Positions 47,060-61,404 of a DNA stretch of 64,000 nucleotides are shown here, one piece after another (within the stretch, counting starts at the first letter, position 1; each line of letters begins with the position of its first letter). Source of the stretch: Pseudomonas xionganensis (lineage in GTDB: Bacteria; Pseudomonadota; Gammaproteobacteria; Pseudomonadales; Pseudomonadaceae); the NCBI RefSeq assembly GCF_009763245.1, contig NZ_WKJZ01000003.1:395949-459948 (forward strand), in the 5' to 3' direction. A program made the position numbers and the translations under genes. A model generated the notes under the pieces. That model had not been told where the DNA came from. It did no database searches and worked only from the letters and a program-made list of their open reading frames with translations.

Positions 47060-47143
47060 TTAGCCCGGGACTGCAACAATCTTGTTACGCCCGACCTTAC
47101 TCTTATCGACTCAATAAATAGAAAATCAGTGAGCGACCCGAAC

Positions 47144-47515
47144 TTACTTCGGACGCTTGGTACCGTACTTGGAACGACCCTGCTTACGGTCTTTAACGCC
47201 GGAGGTATCCAGCGAACCGCGCACGGTGTGGTAGCGCACACCCGGAAGGTCTTTTACACGACCGCCACGGATCAGCACGACGCTGTGCTCTTGCAGGTTG
47301 TGGCCTTCACCACCGATGTACGAAGACACTTCGTAACCGTTGGTCAGACGCACGCGGCATACTTTACGCAGTGCCGAGTTAGGTTTTTTCGGCGTAGTGG
47401 TATACACGCGAGTGCACACACCACGACGCTGCGGGCAGTTCTGCAGCGCAGGTACGTCGGATTTCTCGACGATACGCTTGCGCGGCTGACGCACCAGCTG
47501 GTTGATAGTTGCCAT
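47144..47515 (-). CDS. rpsL: 30S ribosomal protein S12
   Basis: S12 monitors decoding in the A site. The 123-residue protein has [19 protein letters not shown] and [16 protein letters not shown]; Lys in PKKPNSA (K43) and Lys/Arg at the second hotspot look wild type, so no streptomycin resistance is indicated. First gene of the str operon. Confidence 0.98.
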   Translation of the reverse strand: MATINQLVRQPRKRIVEKSDVPALQNCPQRRGVCTRVYTTTPKKPNSALRKVCRVRLTNGYEVSSYIGGEGHNLQEHSVVLIRGGRVKDLPGVRYHTVRGSLDTSGVKDRKQGRSKYGTKRPK

Positions 47516-47601
47516 CTATAAGCTCCACTGTTGTCTTTCGACGCTATTACCCTACAAACAAAATGGCAGAGCGGATGCCCTGCCAAATTTAGGGGTGCAT
47601 G

Positions 47602-47630
47602 AGTCTAATGAGACTCGCCGCCCCAGTCAA
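47602..47630 (-). promoter_or_regulatory. str operon promoter
   Basis: On the minus strand TTGACT (47630-47625) and TAGACT (47607-47602) are 17 bases apart, about 87 bases before rpsL. The -35 lies only five bases after the end of the rpoC terminator stem, within its T-rich tail. Confidence 0.8.
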
Positions 47631-47635
47631 GACAA

Positions 47636-47661
47636 AGCCCCGCCAGCGGACTGGCGGGGCT
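47636..47661 (-). terminator. rpoC terminator
   Basis: AGCCCCGCCAG-CGGA-CTGGCGGGGCT is a 11-bp stem just after the rpoC stop; on the minus strand it is followed by TTGTCTTGAC, a short U-rich tail that includes the next promoter. Confidence 0.9.
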
Positions 47662-47666
47662 CAGGC

Positions 47667-51866
<4,200 letters not shown>

Positions 51867-51930
51867 GGCCTTTCCTCCTAGAGGAGCAGGGAGTGGGCGA
51901 TACCGCCCCACCCCCAATGCGCGTCACGTG

Positions 51931-54900
51931 TTATTCGGTTTCCAGATCGATGTCGATGCCGAGCGAACGGATCTCTTTGATCAGTACGTTGAAGGACTCG
52001 GGCATGCCCGGCTCCATACGGTGATCGCCATCCACGATGTTCTTGTACATCTTGGTACGGCCGTTCACGTCGTCCGACTTCACGGTCAGCATTTCCTGCA
52101 GGGTGTAGGCGGCGCCATAGGCTTCCAGCGCCCAGACCTCCATCTCCCCGAAGCGCTGACCACCGAACTGCGCCTTACCACCCAACGGCTGCTGGGTAAC
52201 CAGGCTGTAGGAACCGGTGGAACGCGCGTGCATCTTGTCGTCGACCAGGTGGTTCAGCTTGAGCATGTACATGTAGCCAACGGTAGTCGGACGCTCGAAC
52301 TGGTTACCGGTACGACCGTCGATCAGACGCATCTGGCCGCTTTCCGGCAGATCAGCCAGCTTCAGCATGGCCTTGATCTCGCTTTCCTTGGCACCGTCGA
52401 AGACCGGAGTCGCCATCGGCACACCGCCCTTGAGGTTGTGCGCCAGCTTGAGGATTTCCTGATCGCTCAGTTCGTCCAGATTCTCCTGACGGCCACCAAT
52501 CTCGTTGTAGATCTGCTGCATAAACTTGCGCAGCTCGGCGACCTTGCGCTGCTCATCGAGCATGCGGTTGATCTTCTCGCCCAGGCCCTTGGCCGCCAGG
52601 CCCAGGTGGGTTTCGAGGATCTGGCCGACGTTCATACGCGAAGGTACGCCCAGCGGGTTGAGAACGATGTCGACCGGGGTACCGTTGACGTCGTGCGGCA
52701 TGTCTTCGACCGGCATGATCACCGAGACCACACCCTTGTTACCGTGACGACCGGCCATCTTGTCGCCTGGCTGGATGCGGCGGCGGATGGCCAGGTAGAC
52801 CTTGACGATCTTCAGCACGCCCGGCGCCAGGTCATCGCCCTGCTGCAGTTTGCGCTTCTTGTCTTCGAACTTGTCGTCGAGCATCTGACGGCGGTCGGAG
52901 ATATAGGCCTGGGCCTTTTCCAACTGCTCGTTCAGGGCATCGTCAGCCATGCGCAGCTTGAACCACTGACCACGCTCCAGACCATCGAGGAACTCGTCGG
53001 TGACTTCTGCACCCTTCTTCAGGCCAGCGCCGCCTTCGGCTTTCTTGCCTACCAGGGCAGAGCGCAGACGCTCGAAGGTCGCGCCTTCGACGATGCGGAA
53101 CTCTTCGTTGAGGTCCTTGCGGATCTCGTCCAGCTGCTGCTTCTCGATGGCCAGGGCGCGGCTGTCACGCTCTACGCCGTCGCGGGTAAAGACCTGCACG
53201 TCGATAACAGTGCCCTTGGTGCCGGTCGGCACACGCAGGGAGGTGTCCTTCACATCGGACGCCTTCTCACCGAAGATCGCACGCAGCAGCTTCTCTTCCG
53301 GGGTCAGCTGGGTTTCGCCCTTCGGCGTGACCTTGCCGACCAGGATATCGCCCGGGCCCACTTCGGCGCCTACATAGACGATACCGGCTTCGTCCAGCTT
53401 GTTCAGCGCCGACTCACCAACGTTGGGGATATCGGAGGTGATTTCTTCCGAGCCCAGCTTGGTATCACGGGCCACACAGGTCAGTTCCTGGATGTGGATG
53501 GTGGTGAAGCGGTCTTCCTGAACCACACGCTCAGACAGGCAGATGGAGTCTTCGAAGTTGAAGCCGTTCCACGGCATGAACGCCACGCGCATGTTCTGGC
53601 CCAGCGCCAGTTCACCCATGTCGGTGGACGGACCATCGGCCAGGATGTCGCTGCGCTCAACCTTGTCACCCTTGCTCACCAGCGGACGCTGGTTGATGCA
53701 GGTGTTCTGGTTGGAGCGGGTGTACTTGGTCAGGTTGTAGATGTCGACACCGGCTTCGCCAGTTTCAACTTCGTCGTCATTAACGCGAACCACGATACGG
53801 CTGGCATCGACCGAGTCGATCACACCGCCACGACGCGCCACGACGCAAACGCCGGAGTCACGGGCAACGTTGCGCTCCATGCCGGTACCTACCAGCGGCT
53901 TGTCGGCGCGCAGGGTCGGTACAGCCTGACGCTGCATGTTCGAACCCATCAACGCACGGTTGGCGTCGTCGTGTTCAAGGAACGGAATCAGCGAGGCGGC
54001 AACCGAGACAACCTGCTTGGGCGAAACGTCCATCAGGGTGACGTCTTCCGGCGCCTTCACGGTGAATTCGTTGAGGTGACGCACGGCCACCAGCTCATCG
54101 ACCAGCTGACCTTTGTCGTTCATGGTCGCCGAAGCCTGGGCGATCACGTGATCGGCCTCTTCGATGGCGGACAGGAAGACGATCTCGTCGGTGACCAGGG
54201 TGTCCTTCACCACACGGTACGGGCTTTCCAGGAAGCCGTACTGGTTGGTGCGGGCATAGGCCGCCAGGGAGTTGATCAGACCGATGTTCGGACCTTCAGG
54301 GGTCTCGATCGGGCACACACGGCCATAGTGGGTCGGGTGTACGTCACGGACTTCGAAGCCAGCACGCTCACGGGTCAGACCGCCCGGGCCAAGAGCCGAA
54401 ACACGGCGCTTGTGGGTGATCTCGGAGAGCGGGTTGTTCTGGTCCATGAACTGCGAGAGCTGGCTGGAACCGAAGAACTCTTTAACGGCAGCCGCAACCG
54501 GCTTGGCGTTGATCAGATCCTGCGGCATCAGGCCTTCGCTTTCGGCCATCGACAGACGTTCCTTGACCGCGCGCTCAACACGCACCAGACCTACACGGAA
54601 CTGATTCTCGGCCATTTCGCCAACACAACGCACACGACGGTTACCCAGGTGGTCGATGTCGTCGACAATGCCTTTGCCGTTACGGATGTCGACCAGGGTC
54701 TTGAGCACCTCGACGATATCTTCGCGGCTCAGTACGCCGGAACCTTCGATCTCGGTACGCCCGATACGACGGTTGAACTTCATGCGGCCGACTGCGGACA
54801 GGTCGTAACGCTCGGCACTGAAGAACAGGTTGTTGAACAGGGTCTCGGCGGCATCCTTGGTTGGCGGCTCGCCAGGACGCATCATGCGATAGATCTCGAC

Positions 54901-56004
54901 CAGCGCTTCCAACTGATTGGTGGTGCTGTCGATCTTCAGGGTATCGGAGATAAACGGACCGCAATCGATATCGTTGGTGTACAGGGTCTCGATGCGGACG
55001 ACCTGGGCCTTGACGATCTTGGCCAGGACTTCGACGTTCAGCTCGGTGTTGCACTCGGCGATGATTTCGCCAGTGGCCGGGTGCACGATGGCCTTGGCCG
55101 TGGTGCGACCGATCAGGTAGTCGATCGGCACTTCCAGCTCTTTGATACCGGCCTTGTCCAGCTGGTTGATATGGCGCGCAGTGATGCGACGACCTTGCTC
55201 AACAATGACCTTGCCCTTGTCGTCCTTGATATCGAGGACGGCCACTTCACCACGCAGGCGCTGCGGCACCAGCTCCAGGTTGAGGGTTTCGCCCTTCACA
55301 TGGAACACGTTGGTGTCATAGAAGGCATCCAGCACTTCTTCAGTGCTGTAACCCAGGGCGCGCAGCAGCACGGACGCCGGCAGCTTGCGGCGACGGTCGA
55401 TACGCACGAACACGGCGTCCTTCGGGTCGAACTCGAAGTCCAGCCAGGAGCCGCGGTAAGGAATGATACGCGCCGAATACAGCAGCTTGCCCGAGCTGTG
55501 AGTCTTGCCACGGTCGTGGTCGAAGAACACACCGGGCGAACGGTGCAGCTGGGAAACGATTACGCGCTCGGTACCGTTGATTACGAAGGTACCGTTCTCG
55601 GTCATGAGCGGAATTTCGCCCATGTACACTTCTTGCTCTTTGATGTCCTTGATCGCTTTGTTCGACGATTCTTTGTCGAAAATGATCAGACGGACTTTGA
55701 CTCGCAGCGGTACGGCGAAGGTTACGCCGCGCAGTACGCATTCTTTGACATCAAAAGCCGGCTCGCCCAGGCGATAACCGACATACTCCAGAGCAGCATT
55801 GCCGGAATAGCTGATAATCGGGAAAACAGACTTGAAGGCCGCATGCAGGCCAATGTCACGGAACTGGTCCTTGGTCGCTCCTGCCTGCAGGAATTCGCGA
55901 TACGAATCCAGCTGGATGGCCAGGAGATAAGGCACATCCATGACATCCGGCAACTTGCTAAAGTCCTTGCGGATACGTTTTTTCTCAGTATATGAGTAAG
56001 CCAT
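51931..56004 (-). CDS. rpoB: DNA-directed RNA polymerase subunit beta
   Basis: The 1357-residue beta subunit forms the other half of the active cleft. The rifampicin region [20 protein letters not shown] followed by [12 protein letters not shown] is wild-type in appearance, so rifampicin sensitivity is expected. It has the conserved [18 protein letters not shown] and [23 protein letters not shown] blocks. ATG at 56004; 64 bases before rpoC. Confidence 0.99.
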   Translation of the reverse strand: MAYSYTEKKRIRKDFSKLPDVMDVPYLLAIQLDSYREFLQAGATKDQFRDIGLHAAFKSVFPIISYSGNAALEYVGYRLGEPAFDVKECVLRGVTFAVPLRVKVRLIIFDKESSNKAIKDIKEQEVYMGEIPLMTENGTFVINGTERVIVSQLHRSPGVFFDHDRGKTHSSGKLLYSARIIPYRGSWLDFEFDPKDAVFVRIDRRRKLPASVLLRALGYSTEEVLDAFYDTNVFHVKGETLNLELVPQRLRGEVAVLDIKDDKGKVIVEQGRRITARHINQLDKAGIKELEVPIDYLIGRTTAKAIVHPATGEIIAECNTELNVEVLAKIVKAQVVRIETLYTNDIDCGPFISDTLKIDSTTNQLEALVEIYRMMRPGEPPTKDAAETLFNNLFFSAERYDLSAVGRMKFNRRIGRTEIEGSGVLSREDIVEVLKTLVDIRNGKGIVDDIDHLGNRRVRCVGEMAENQFRVGLVRVERAVKERLSMAESEGLMPQDLINAKPVAAAVKEFFGSSQLSQFMDQNNPLSEITHKRRVSALGPGGLTRERAGFEVRDVHPTHYGRVCPIETPEGPNIGLINSLAAYARTNQYGFLESPYRVVKDTLVTDEIVFLSAIEEADHVIAQASATMNDKGQLVDELVAVRHLNEFTVKAPEDVTLMDVSPKQVVSVAASLIPFLEHDDANRALMGSNMQRQAVPTLRADKPLVGTGMERNVARDSGVCVVARRGGVIDSVDASRIVVRVNDDEVETGEAGVDIYNLTKYTRSNQNTCINQRPLVSKGDKVERSDILADGPSTDMGELALGQNMRVAFMPWNGFNFEDSICLSERVVQEDRFTTIHIQELTCVARDTKLGSEEITSDIPNVGESALNKLDEAGIVYVGAEVGPGDILVGKVTPKGETQLTPEEKLLRAIFGEKASDVKDTSLRVPTGTKGTVIDVQVFTRDGVERDSRALAIEKQQLDEIRKDLNEEFRIVEGATFERLRSALVGKKAEGGAGLKKGAEVTDEFLDGLERGQWFKLRMADDALNEQLEKAQAYISDRRQMLDDKFEDKKRKLQQGDDLAPGVLKIVKVYLAIRRRIQPGDKMAGRHGNKGVVSVIMPVEDMPHDVNGTPVDIVLNPLGVPSRMNVGQILETHLGLAAKGLGEKINRMLDEQRKVAELRKFMQQIYNEIGGRQENLDELSDQEILKLAHNLKGGVPMATPVFDGAKESEIKAMLKLADLPESGQMRLIDGRTGNQFERPTTVGYMYMLKLNHLVDDKMHARSTGSYSLVTQQPLGGKAQFGGQRFGEMEVWALEAYGAAYTLQEMLTVKSDDVNGRTKMYKNIVDGDHRMEPGMPESFNVLIKEIRSLGIDIDLETE

Positions 56005-56145
56005 CAGCGTTCCCCAGCTTGGTCACCTGCTTATTTGGCCCCTCCGACGGGAGTAGCCAGAAACTCTTGCAAACCCAAGGTTTGCGCCACCTACAGAGGC
56101 GGGTTTCAGCTCCAGGCCGGCAATCGAATAGCCGACCTAGAACGG

Positions 56146-56185
56146 AAAAAGGCCGGTGGCATTAGCCACCAGCCATCAGCCTTTT
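56146..56185 (-). terminator. Attenuator-like hairpin between rplL and rpoB
   Basis: The minus strand reads AAAAGGC...GGTGGC-TAAT-GCCACC-GGCC-TTTTT, a long interrupted stem with a U run, 36 bases after the rplL stop. It matches the known role of an rplL-rpoB attenuator in lowering polymerase relative to ribosomal protein synthesis. The rest of the 216-base gap includes a stem GCAAACC-CAA-GGTTTGC (56069-56085). Confidence 0.75.
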
Positions 56186-56220
56186 GCGAGTCGCTCGGGC
56201 TGTATACGCAAGGTCGTCGC

Positions 56221-56589
56221 TTACTTGAGCTCGACTTTGGCGCCTGCTTCTTCCAGTGCCTTCTTGGCAGCTTCGGCTTCTTCTTTCGAAACGCCTTCTT
56301 TAACAACGCCAGGAGCGCCGTCAACTACTGCTTTGGCTTCTTTCAGACCCAGGCCGGTCAGTTCACGAACTGCCTTGATCACGTTCACTTTCTTGTCGCC
56401 AGCTTCAGCCAGAACGATGGTGAACTCGGTCTGCTCTTCAGCTACAGCGGCAGCAGCGGCCGGGCCGGCAGCAACAGCAGCGGCGGCGGTAACGCCAAAC
56501 TTCTCTTCCATTGCCTTGATCAGTTCAACAACCTGCATCACGGACATTTCGGAAACGGCGTTGATGATGTCTTCGTTGGTCAGAGCCAT
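56221..56589 (-). CDS. rplL: 50S ribosomal protein L7/L12
   Basis: L7/L12 dimers on the stalk recruit translational GTPases. The 122-residue protein has an N-terminal dimer domain ([30 protein letters not shown]), an Ala-rich hinge ([18 protein letters not shown]) and the C-terminal domain ([28 protein letters not shown]). Normal length. Confidence 0.98.
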   Translation of the reverse strand: MALTNEDIINAVSEMSVMQVVELIKAMEEKFGVTAAAAVAAGPAAAAAVAEEQTEFTIVLAEAGDKKVNVIKAVRELTGLGLKEAKAVVDGAPGVVKEGVSKEEAEAAKKALEEAGAKVELK

Positions 56590-56670
56590 GACTCTAATTC
56601 CTGTATTGGGGGACAGCCTTCGCGGCCATCAAATTAAACAAATAAGGGCGAAAGCGGTTACGCAGCCTTA

Positions 56671-57171
56671 TCAGGCAGCAGCACCTTCTTTCTGGTCGCG
56701 AACAGCTGCCAGGGTACGAACGAACTTGCTGGTGGCGCCTTGCATGACACTCATCAGCTGGGCGATAGCTTCGTTGTAGGTCGGCAGTGTTGCCAGTACG
56801 TCGATCTGATTGGCTGCGAGGAACTGACCCTCGAACGCAGCTGCTTTGATCTCGAACTTGTCCTGACCCTTGGCGAATTCCTTGAAGATACGGGCAGCAG
56901 CGCCCGGATGTTCGTTGGAGAACGCGATCAGGGTCGGGCCTTTGAACACGTCGTTGAGCACGTCAAACTGAGTGCCTTCAACGGCGCGGCGCAGCAGGGT
57001 GTTACGTACGACTTTCACGTACACACCAGATGCGCGGGCCTCTTTACGGAGTCCGGTCATAGCACCAACGGTCACGCCACGGGCATCAGCCACGACAGCG
57101 GAAAGGGCAGCTTTGGCAGCCTCGTTGACTTCAGCGACGATGGCCTTCTTGTCTTCGAGTTTAATTGCCAC
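56671..57171 (-). CDS. rplJ: 50S ribosomal protein L10
   Basis: L10 anchors the L7/L12 dimers and, in E. coli, represses this operon through its own leader. The 166-residue protein begins, from GTG 57171-57169, with [20 protein letters not shown]; an AGGAG site lies just upstream. The frame upstream to 57204 is not conserved. Core motifs [22 protein letters not shown] are intact. Confidence 0.97.
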   Translation of the reverse strand: MAIKLEDKKAIVAEVNEAAKAALSAVVADARGVTVGAMTGLRKEARASGVYVKVVRNTLLRRAVEGTQFDVLNDVFKGPTLIAFSNEHPGAAARIFKEFAKGQDKFEIKAAAFEGQFLAANQIDVLATLPTYNEAIAQLMSVMQGATSKFVRTLAAVRDQKEGAAA

Positions 57172-57337
57172 GGGTTTACTCCTGGATGTTACCGTTTCGT
57201 CCAACCGAAGCTGGACGGCGTTTTGGTGTCTGATTCGGTAAGAATCGGGAGCACCATCTGCGTAGGCTGTTGGTTTAAGGCTTGCGCCACCTACGGTCTT
57301 GGATAGCCCCCGCCAGGCAGGGACCCCAATTTTTCAA

Positions 57338-57360
57338 CCGGCCGAACTCAGTTCGGCCGG
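57338..57360 (-). promoter_or_regulatory. Hairpin in the rplA-rplJ leader
   Basis: A perfect stem CCGGCCGAAC...GTTCGGCCGG lies eight bases after the rplA stop; on the minus strand it is followed by TTGAAAAATT, not a full U tract. It may be a partial terminator or RNA-processing site at the start of the rplJL-rpoBC leader, where the L10 repressor site is also expected (57172-57337). Confidence 0.6.
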
Positions 57361-57368
57361 CTTATTGA

Positions 57369-58064
57369 TTAAACGTCGAGCGAACCTTGATCGATGATCA
57401 GACCCGGGCCCATGGTGGTGCTCAGGGTTACGCGCTTGACGTACACACCCTTGGAGGTGGACGGCTTCAGGCGCTTCAGATCGGCGATCAGAGCTTCAAC
57501 GTTCTGCTTCAGTTTTTCCGGCTCGAAACCGACCTTGCCAACCGAACCATGGATGATGCCGTTCTTGTCGGTACGGAAACGCACCTGACCAGCCTTGGCA
57601 TTCTTCACGGCAGTGGCTACGTCCGGAGTCACGGTACCGACTTTCGGGTTCGGCATCAGGCCGCGCGGGCCGAGAACCTGACCCAGCTGGCCAACAACGC
57701 GCATGGCGTCCGGGGAAGCGATCACTACGTCGTAGTTCAGATCGCCGCCCTTCATTTCGGCAGCCAGTTCGTCCATACCTACGCGATCAGCGCCGGCAGC
57801 CAGAGCGGCTTCAGCAGCTGGGCCCTGGGTGAACACGGCCACGCGAACGCTTTTGCCCGAGCCGTTCGGCAGAACGGTGGCACCGCGAACAACCTGGTCG
57901 GATTTACGCGGATCAACACCGAGGTTAACGGCGATATCGACGGATTCGGAGAACTTGACTGCGGACAGCTCAGCCAGCAGAGCGGCCGCTTCTACAAAGC
58001 TGTAAGCCTTGCCAGCTTCAACTTTCTCGGCGATTGCCTTTTGACGCTTGGTCAACTTAGCCAT
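57369..58064 (-). CDS. rplA: 50S ribosomal protein L1
   Basis: L1 forms the mobile L1 stalk and, in E. coli, represses rplKA. The 231-residue protein begins [21 protein letters not shown] and has [26 protein letters not shown] overlaps the rplK stop by one base (TAATG). Confidence 0.98.
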   Translation of the reverse strand: MAKLTKRQKAIAEKVEAGKAYSFVEAAALLAELSAVKFSESVDIAVNLGVDPRKSDQVVRGATVLPNGSGKSVRVAVFTQGPAAEAALAAGADRVGMDELAAEMKGGDLNYDVVIASPDAMRVVGQLGQVLGPRGLMPNPKVGTVTPDVATAVKNAKAGQVRFRTDKNGIIHGSVGKVGFEPEKLKQNVEALIADLKRLKPSTSKGVYVKRVTLSTTMGPGLIIDQGSLDV

Positions 58065-58495
58065 TACACACCCTCCACGTTGAGGCCCATGCTACGCGCG
58101 GAACCGGCGATGGTACGCACGGCCGCATCCAGGTCAGCTGCAGTCAGATCGGCCTGCTTGGTCTTGGCGATCTCTTCCAGCTGGGCACGGGTCACGGTGC
58201 CGACTTTGACGGTGTTCGGGCGAGCCGAACCGCTGGTCAGGCCTGCGGCCTTCTTCAGCAACACCGAAGCCGGGGTGCTTTTGGTTTCAAAGGTAAAGCT
58301 GCGGTCACTGTAAACAGTGATGATCACAGGAGTCGGCAGACCAGGCTCCATGCCCTGAGTCTTGGCGTTGAACGCCTTGCAGAATTCCATGATGTTTACG
58401 CCGTGCTGACCCAGAGCCGGACCAACGGGTGGCGACGGGTTGGCCTGGCCGGCCTTCACTTGCAGCTTGATATAAGCCTGAATCTTCTTAGCCAT
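58064..58495 (-). CDS. rplK: 50S ribosomal protein L11
   Basis: L11 is in the GTPase-associated centre and is needed for RelA activation. The 143-residue protein has [27 protein letters not shown], the proline-rich N-domain targeted by thiostrepton, and the C-terminal RNA-binding domain. Normal length; ATG 58495. Confidence 0.98.
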   Translation of the reverse strand: MAKKIQAYIKLQVKAGQANPSPPVGPALGQHGVNIMEFCKAFNAKTQGMEPGLPTPVIITVYSDRSFTFETKSTPASVLLKKAAGLTSGSARPNTVKVGTVTRAQLEEIAKTKQADLTAADLDAAVRTIAGSARSMGLNVEGV

Positions 58496-58570
58496 GAGCT
58501 ACTCCAATTGCGGGTACAAGCGCCAAAAGGCTCCCCGATTAACAACACGTATATCCCAGTGACGACAAAA

Positions 58571-58593
58571 CCCCGCAGCCTATGGCTGCGGGG
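58571..58593 (-). terminator. Terminator after nusG
   Basis: CCCCGCAGCC-TAT-GGCTGCGGGG is a perfect 10-bp stem, followed on the minus strand by TTTTGTC, between nusG and rplK. Confidence 0.88.
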
Positions 58594-58612
58594 TAAGGGA
58601 TGCTTTTGTCAG

Positions 58613-59146
58613 TTATGCCTTCTCGACCTGACCAAACTCCAACTCGACCGGCGTTGAACGACCAAAGATGGTCACTGCAACCTGGACGCGACTCTTTTCA
58701 TAGTTCACCTCTTCAACGACACCGCTGAAGTCAGCAAACGGACCGTCCACCACACGCACCATCTCACCCGGCTCGAACAACGTCTTCGGCTTGGGCTTGT
58801 CACCGCTGTCGGCAACACGACGCAGAATGGCTTCAGCTTCTTTCTCGGTGATGGGAGCCGGCTTGTCGGCAGTACCGCCAATAAAGCCCATGACGCGCGG
58901 CGTATCCTTGATCAGATGCCAAGTCGCCTCGTTCATTTCCATCTGCACCAAGACATAGCCGGGGAAGAACTTGCGCTCACTCTTGCGCTTTTGCCCGTTG
59001 CGCATCTCGACCACTTCTTCCGTGGGCACGAGAATCTCGCCGAACACATCTTCCATACCGGCTAGCTTTACACGCTCGATCAACGAGCGCATTACATGCT
59101 TCTCGTAACCCGAGTAAGCATGCACAACGTACCAACGCTTAGCCAC
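58613..59146 (-). CDS. nusG: Transcription termination/antitermination protein NusG
   Basis: NusG rides on RNA polymerase, aids processivity and links it to Rho or the ribosome. The 177-residue protein, from GTG 59146-59144, begins [20 protein letters not shown] and has the NGN domain plus a C-terminal KOW domain ([24 protein letters not shown]). The open frame to 59209 overlaps secE and is not conserved. Length equals that of P. aeruginosa NusG. Confidence 0.98.
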   Translation of the reverse strand: MAKRWYVVHAYSGYEKHVMRSLIERVKLAGMEDVFGEILVPTEEVVEMRNGQKRKSERKFFPGYVLVQMEMNEATWHLIKDTPRVMGFIGGTADKPAPITEKEAEAILRRVADSGDKPKPKTLFEPGEMVRVVDGPFADFSGVVEEVNYEKSRVQVAVTIFGRSTPVELEFGQVEKA

Positions 59147-59157
59147 GGGGGACACCT

Positions 59158-59526
59158 TTAACCAACAATCAGGGAAACAAGCCAGCCCAGCAGGGAATCC
59201 AGACCCCACAACAACAGCGCCATGACCAGAACCACAGCCACCACGATCAACGTGGTCTGCGTAGTCTCTTGGCGAGTCGGCCAGACGACCTTGCGAATTT
59301 CAGTACGAGCCTCTTTGGCCAGCACGGAGAAGGCCTGCCCTTTCGCGGTCTGCAAACCAACGAAACCAGCAACAACAGCCAACACCAACAGAACCAGAAC
59401 GCGATACAGGAGCGGCTCAGCAGAGAAGTACTGATTACCAACAACACCCACGACTACCAGGGCAGCAACAACCAACCACTTGAGCAGATCAAAGCGAGAG
59501 TCTTTGGCTTCAGCCTTAACGTTCAT
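59158..59526 (-). CDS. secE: Preprotein translocase subunit SecE
   Basis: SecE clamps SecY in the inner membrane. The 122-residue protein is of the long gammaproteobacterial type with three spans ([57 protein letters not shown]) and the conserved cytosolic helix with [15 protein letters not shown] 59526, 44 bases after tRNA-Trp. Confidence 0.97.
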   Translation of the reverse strand: MNVKAEAKDSRFDLLKWLVVAALVVVGVVGNQYFSAEPLLYRVLVLLVLAVVAGFVGLQTAKGQAFSVLAKEARTEIRKVVWPTRQETTQTTLIVVAVVLVMALLLWGLDSLLGWLVSLIVG

Positions 59527-59570
59527 GCAAGGAAATCCTGTAAATAGACGCGCCAGATTCTTTAAGAAAA

Positions 59571-59646
59571 TGGCAGGTCAGGAGGGAATCGAACCCCCAA
59601 CCTACGGTTTTGGAGACCGTCGCTCTGCCAATTGAGCTACTGACCT
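59571..59646 (-). tRNA. tRNA-Trp (anticodon CCA)
   Basis: The minus strand folds into a full cloverleaf of 76 bases: AGGTCAG acceptor arm paired with CTGACCT, D-loop AGCTCAATTGGCAGAGC, anticodon loop TCTCCAAAA with CCA, GGTTCGATTCC T-loop, and encoded 3' GCCA. It precedes secE, as in E. coli. Confidence 0.98.
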
Positions 59647-59654
59647 AAAGCAAA

Positions 59655-59682
59655 ATCAGGCCGACCATTATGCCGGCCTGAT
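59655..59682 (-). terminator. tufB terminator overlapping the tRNA-Trp promoter
   Basis: ATCAGGCCG...CGGCCTGAT is a perfect 9-bp stem with a ten-base loop, followed on the minus strand by TTTTGCTTT. It ends tufB transcripts, and contains the -10 element of the promoter for tRNA-Trp-secE-nusG in its loop. Confidence 0.82.
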
Positions 59683-59695
59683 AGGGACAGATCAA
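59667..59695 (-). promoter_or_regulatory. tRNA-Trp-secE-nusG promoter
   Basis: On the minus strand TTGATC (59695-59690) and CATAAT (59672-59667) are 17 bases apart; predicted start of transcription is about 12 bases before the tRNA. The hexamers lie on and around the tufB terminator stem. Confidence 0.65.
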
Positions 59696-59699
59696 CCGA

Positions 59700-60893
59700 T
59701 TACTCGACGATCTTGGCAACCACGCCAGCACCAACGGTACGGCCACCCTCGCGAATCGCGAAACGCAGGCCGTCTTCCATGGCGATCGGCTTGATCAGGG
59801 TAACAACCATTTTCACGTTGTCGCCCGGCATTACCATCTCAACGCCTTCCGGCAGTTCGCACGAACCGGTTACGTCGGTGGTACGGAAGTAGAACTGCGG
59901 ACGGTAGCCCTTGAAGAACGGGGTGTGACGACCACCTTCTTCCTTGGACAGCACGTACACTTCAGCTTCGAACTTGGTGTGCGGCTTGATGGTGCCCGGC
60001 TTGGCCAGAACCTGGCCACGCTCTACGTCGTCACGCTTGGTGCCGCGCAGCAGGACGCCACAGTTCTCACCAGCACGACCTTCGTCGAGCAGCTTGCGGA
60101 ACATTTCCACACCGGTACAGGTGGTCTTGGTGGTGTCACGCAGACCAACGATCTCGATTTCTTCCTGGATCTTGACGATACCGCGCTCAACACGACCGGT
60201 TACCACGGTGCCGCGGCCGGAGATGGAGAACACGTCTTCGATCGGCATCAGGAACGGCTTGTCGATGGCACGAACCGGCTCAGGGATATAGCTATCCAGG
60301 GTCTCAACGAGCTTCTTGACGGCAGTGGTGCCCATCTCGTTGTCGTCCTGACCGTTCAGCGCCATCAGCGCGGAGCCGATGATGATCGGGGTGTCGTCGC
60401 CCGGGAAATCGTAAGTGCTGAGCAGGTCACGCACTTCCATTTCCACCAGCTCCAGCAGCTCGGCGTCGTCAACCATGTCGGCCTTGTTCAGGAACACGAC
60501 GATGTACGGAACACCTACCTGGCGGGACAGCAGGATGTGCTCACGAGTCTGCGGCATGGGGCCGTCAGCAGCGGAGCAAACCAGGATAGCGCCGTCCATC
60601 TGGGCAGCACCGGTGATCATGTTCTTCACGTAGTCGGCGTGACCCGGGCAGTCAACGTGCGCGTAGTGACGAATGTTGGAATCGTACTCTACGTGGGCAG
60701 TGTTGATGGTGATACCACGAGCCTTCTCTTCCGGGGCGCTGTCGATCTTGTCGAAGTCAACCTTGGCGGAACCGAACACTTCGGAGCACACACGGGTCAG
60801 AGCAGCAGTCAGAGTGGTTTTACCGTGGTCAACGTGACCGATGGTGCCTACGTTGACGTGCGGCTTGTTACGTTCAAACTTTTCTTTAGCCAT
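59700..60893 (-). CDS. tufB: Elongation factor Tu, copy B
   Basis: This 397-residue copy is identical in protein to tufA at 43175-44368. The start is ATG (60893-60891) with a GGGAGA-type site upstream. It lies in the tRNA-Tyr-Gly-Thr-tufB arrangement, the same as in E. coli, so both ancestral tuf loci are kept. By eye, base differences from tufA are at 59742, 59748, 60864, 60879 and 60893 only. Confidence 0.98.
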   Translation of the reverse strand: MAKEKFERNKPHVNVGTIGHVDHGKTTLTAALTRVCSEVFGSAKVDFDKIDSAPEEKARGITINTAHVEYDSNIRHYAHVDCPGHADYVKNMITGAAQMDGAILVCSAADGPMPQTREHILLSRQVGVPYIVVFLNKADMVDDAELLELVEMEVRDLLSTYDFPGDDTPIIIGSALMALNGQDDNEMGTTAVKKLVETLDSYIPEPVRAIDKPFLMPIEDVFSISGRGTVVTGRVERGIVKIQEEIEIVGLRDTTKTTCTGVEMFRKLLDEGRAGENCGVLLRGTKRDDVERGQVLAKPGTIKPHTKFEAEVYVLSKEEGGRHTPFFKGYRPQFYFRTTDVTGSCELPEGVEMVMPGDNVKMVVTLIKPIAMEDGLRFAIREGGRTVGAGVVAKIVE

Positions 60894-60943
60894 CTCTACT
60901 GTCTCCCAGCGAAGAATTGAGCAAGTGTCACCGCCATTAAAAT

Positions 60944-60971
60944 AAAGGCAGATACTTGCATATCTGCCTTT
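60944..60971 (-). promoter_or_regulatory. Hairpin between tRNA-Thr and tufB
   Basis: AAAGGCAGATA...TATCTGCCTTT is an 11-bp perfect stem with a CTTGCA loop, followed on the minus strand by ATTTTAATGG. It could be a partial terminator that sets the tRNA to tufB ratio, or an RNase processing site for releasing tRNA-Thr. Confidence 0.7.
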
Positions 60972-60977
60972 ATAAAA

Positions 60978-61053
60978 TGGAGCTCATGAGCGGATTTGAA
61001 CCGCTGACCTCACCCTTACCAAGGGTGTGCTCTACCAACTGAGCTACATGAGC
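60978..61053 (-). tRNA. tRNA-Thr (anticodon GGT)
   Basis: A complete 76-base cloverleaf on the minus strand: GCTCATG acceptor paired with CATGAGC, D-loop AGCTCAGTTGGTAGAGC, anticodon loop CTTGGTAAG with GGT, GGTTCAAATCC T-loop and encoded CCA. Confidence 0.98.
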
Positions 61054-61080
61054 GAAACATTTTCGCGATTACCGCAATGC

Positions 61081-61154
<74 letters not shown>

Positions 61155-61178
61155 GGAGCCTGCAGCTCACGCTAAATC

Positions 61179-61263
61179 TGGTGGAGGGAGAAGGATTCGA
61201 ACCTTCGAAGTCGATGACGTCAGATTTACAGTCTGATCCCTTTGGCCACTCGGGAATCCCTCC
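61179..61263 (-). tRNA. tRNA-Tyr (anticodon GTA)
   Basis: An 85-base class II cloverleaf on the minus strand: GGAGGGA acceptor with TCCCTCC, anticodon loop CTGTAAA with GTA, a long variable arm (CGTCATCGACTTCG), GGTTCGAATCC T-loop and encoded CCA. First gene of the tRNA-tufB transcript. Confidence 0.98.
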
Positions 61264-61275
61264 AAACGGGCCGGC

Positions 61276-61304
61276 ATTCTCATTCGATGCCAACCTACTG
61301 TCAA
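61276..61304 (-). promoter_or_regulatory. tRNA-Tyr-Gly-Thr-tufB promoter
   Basis: On the minus strand TTGACA (61304-61299) and GAGAAT (61281-61276) are 17 bases apart, followed by a GC-rich GCCGGCCCG discriminator typical of stringently controlled stable RNA promoters, a few bases before tRNA-Tyr. Confidence 0.85.
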
Positions 61305-61404
61305 GCAATTTCTCATTAAAAAACCTGAGCTTAGCTACATTGACAGCAACTTCGCAGATCACTTGTTAGCGCCACCCTGCGAAGCGGGCGCCATTCTATG
61401 CAAT

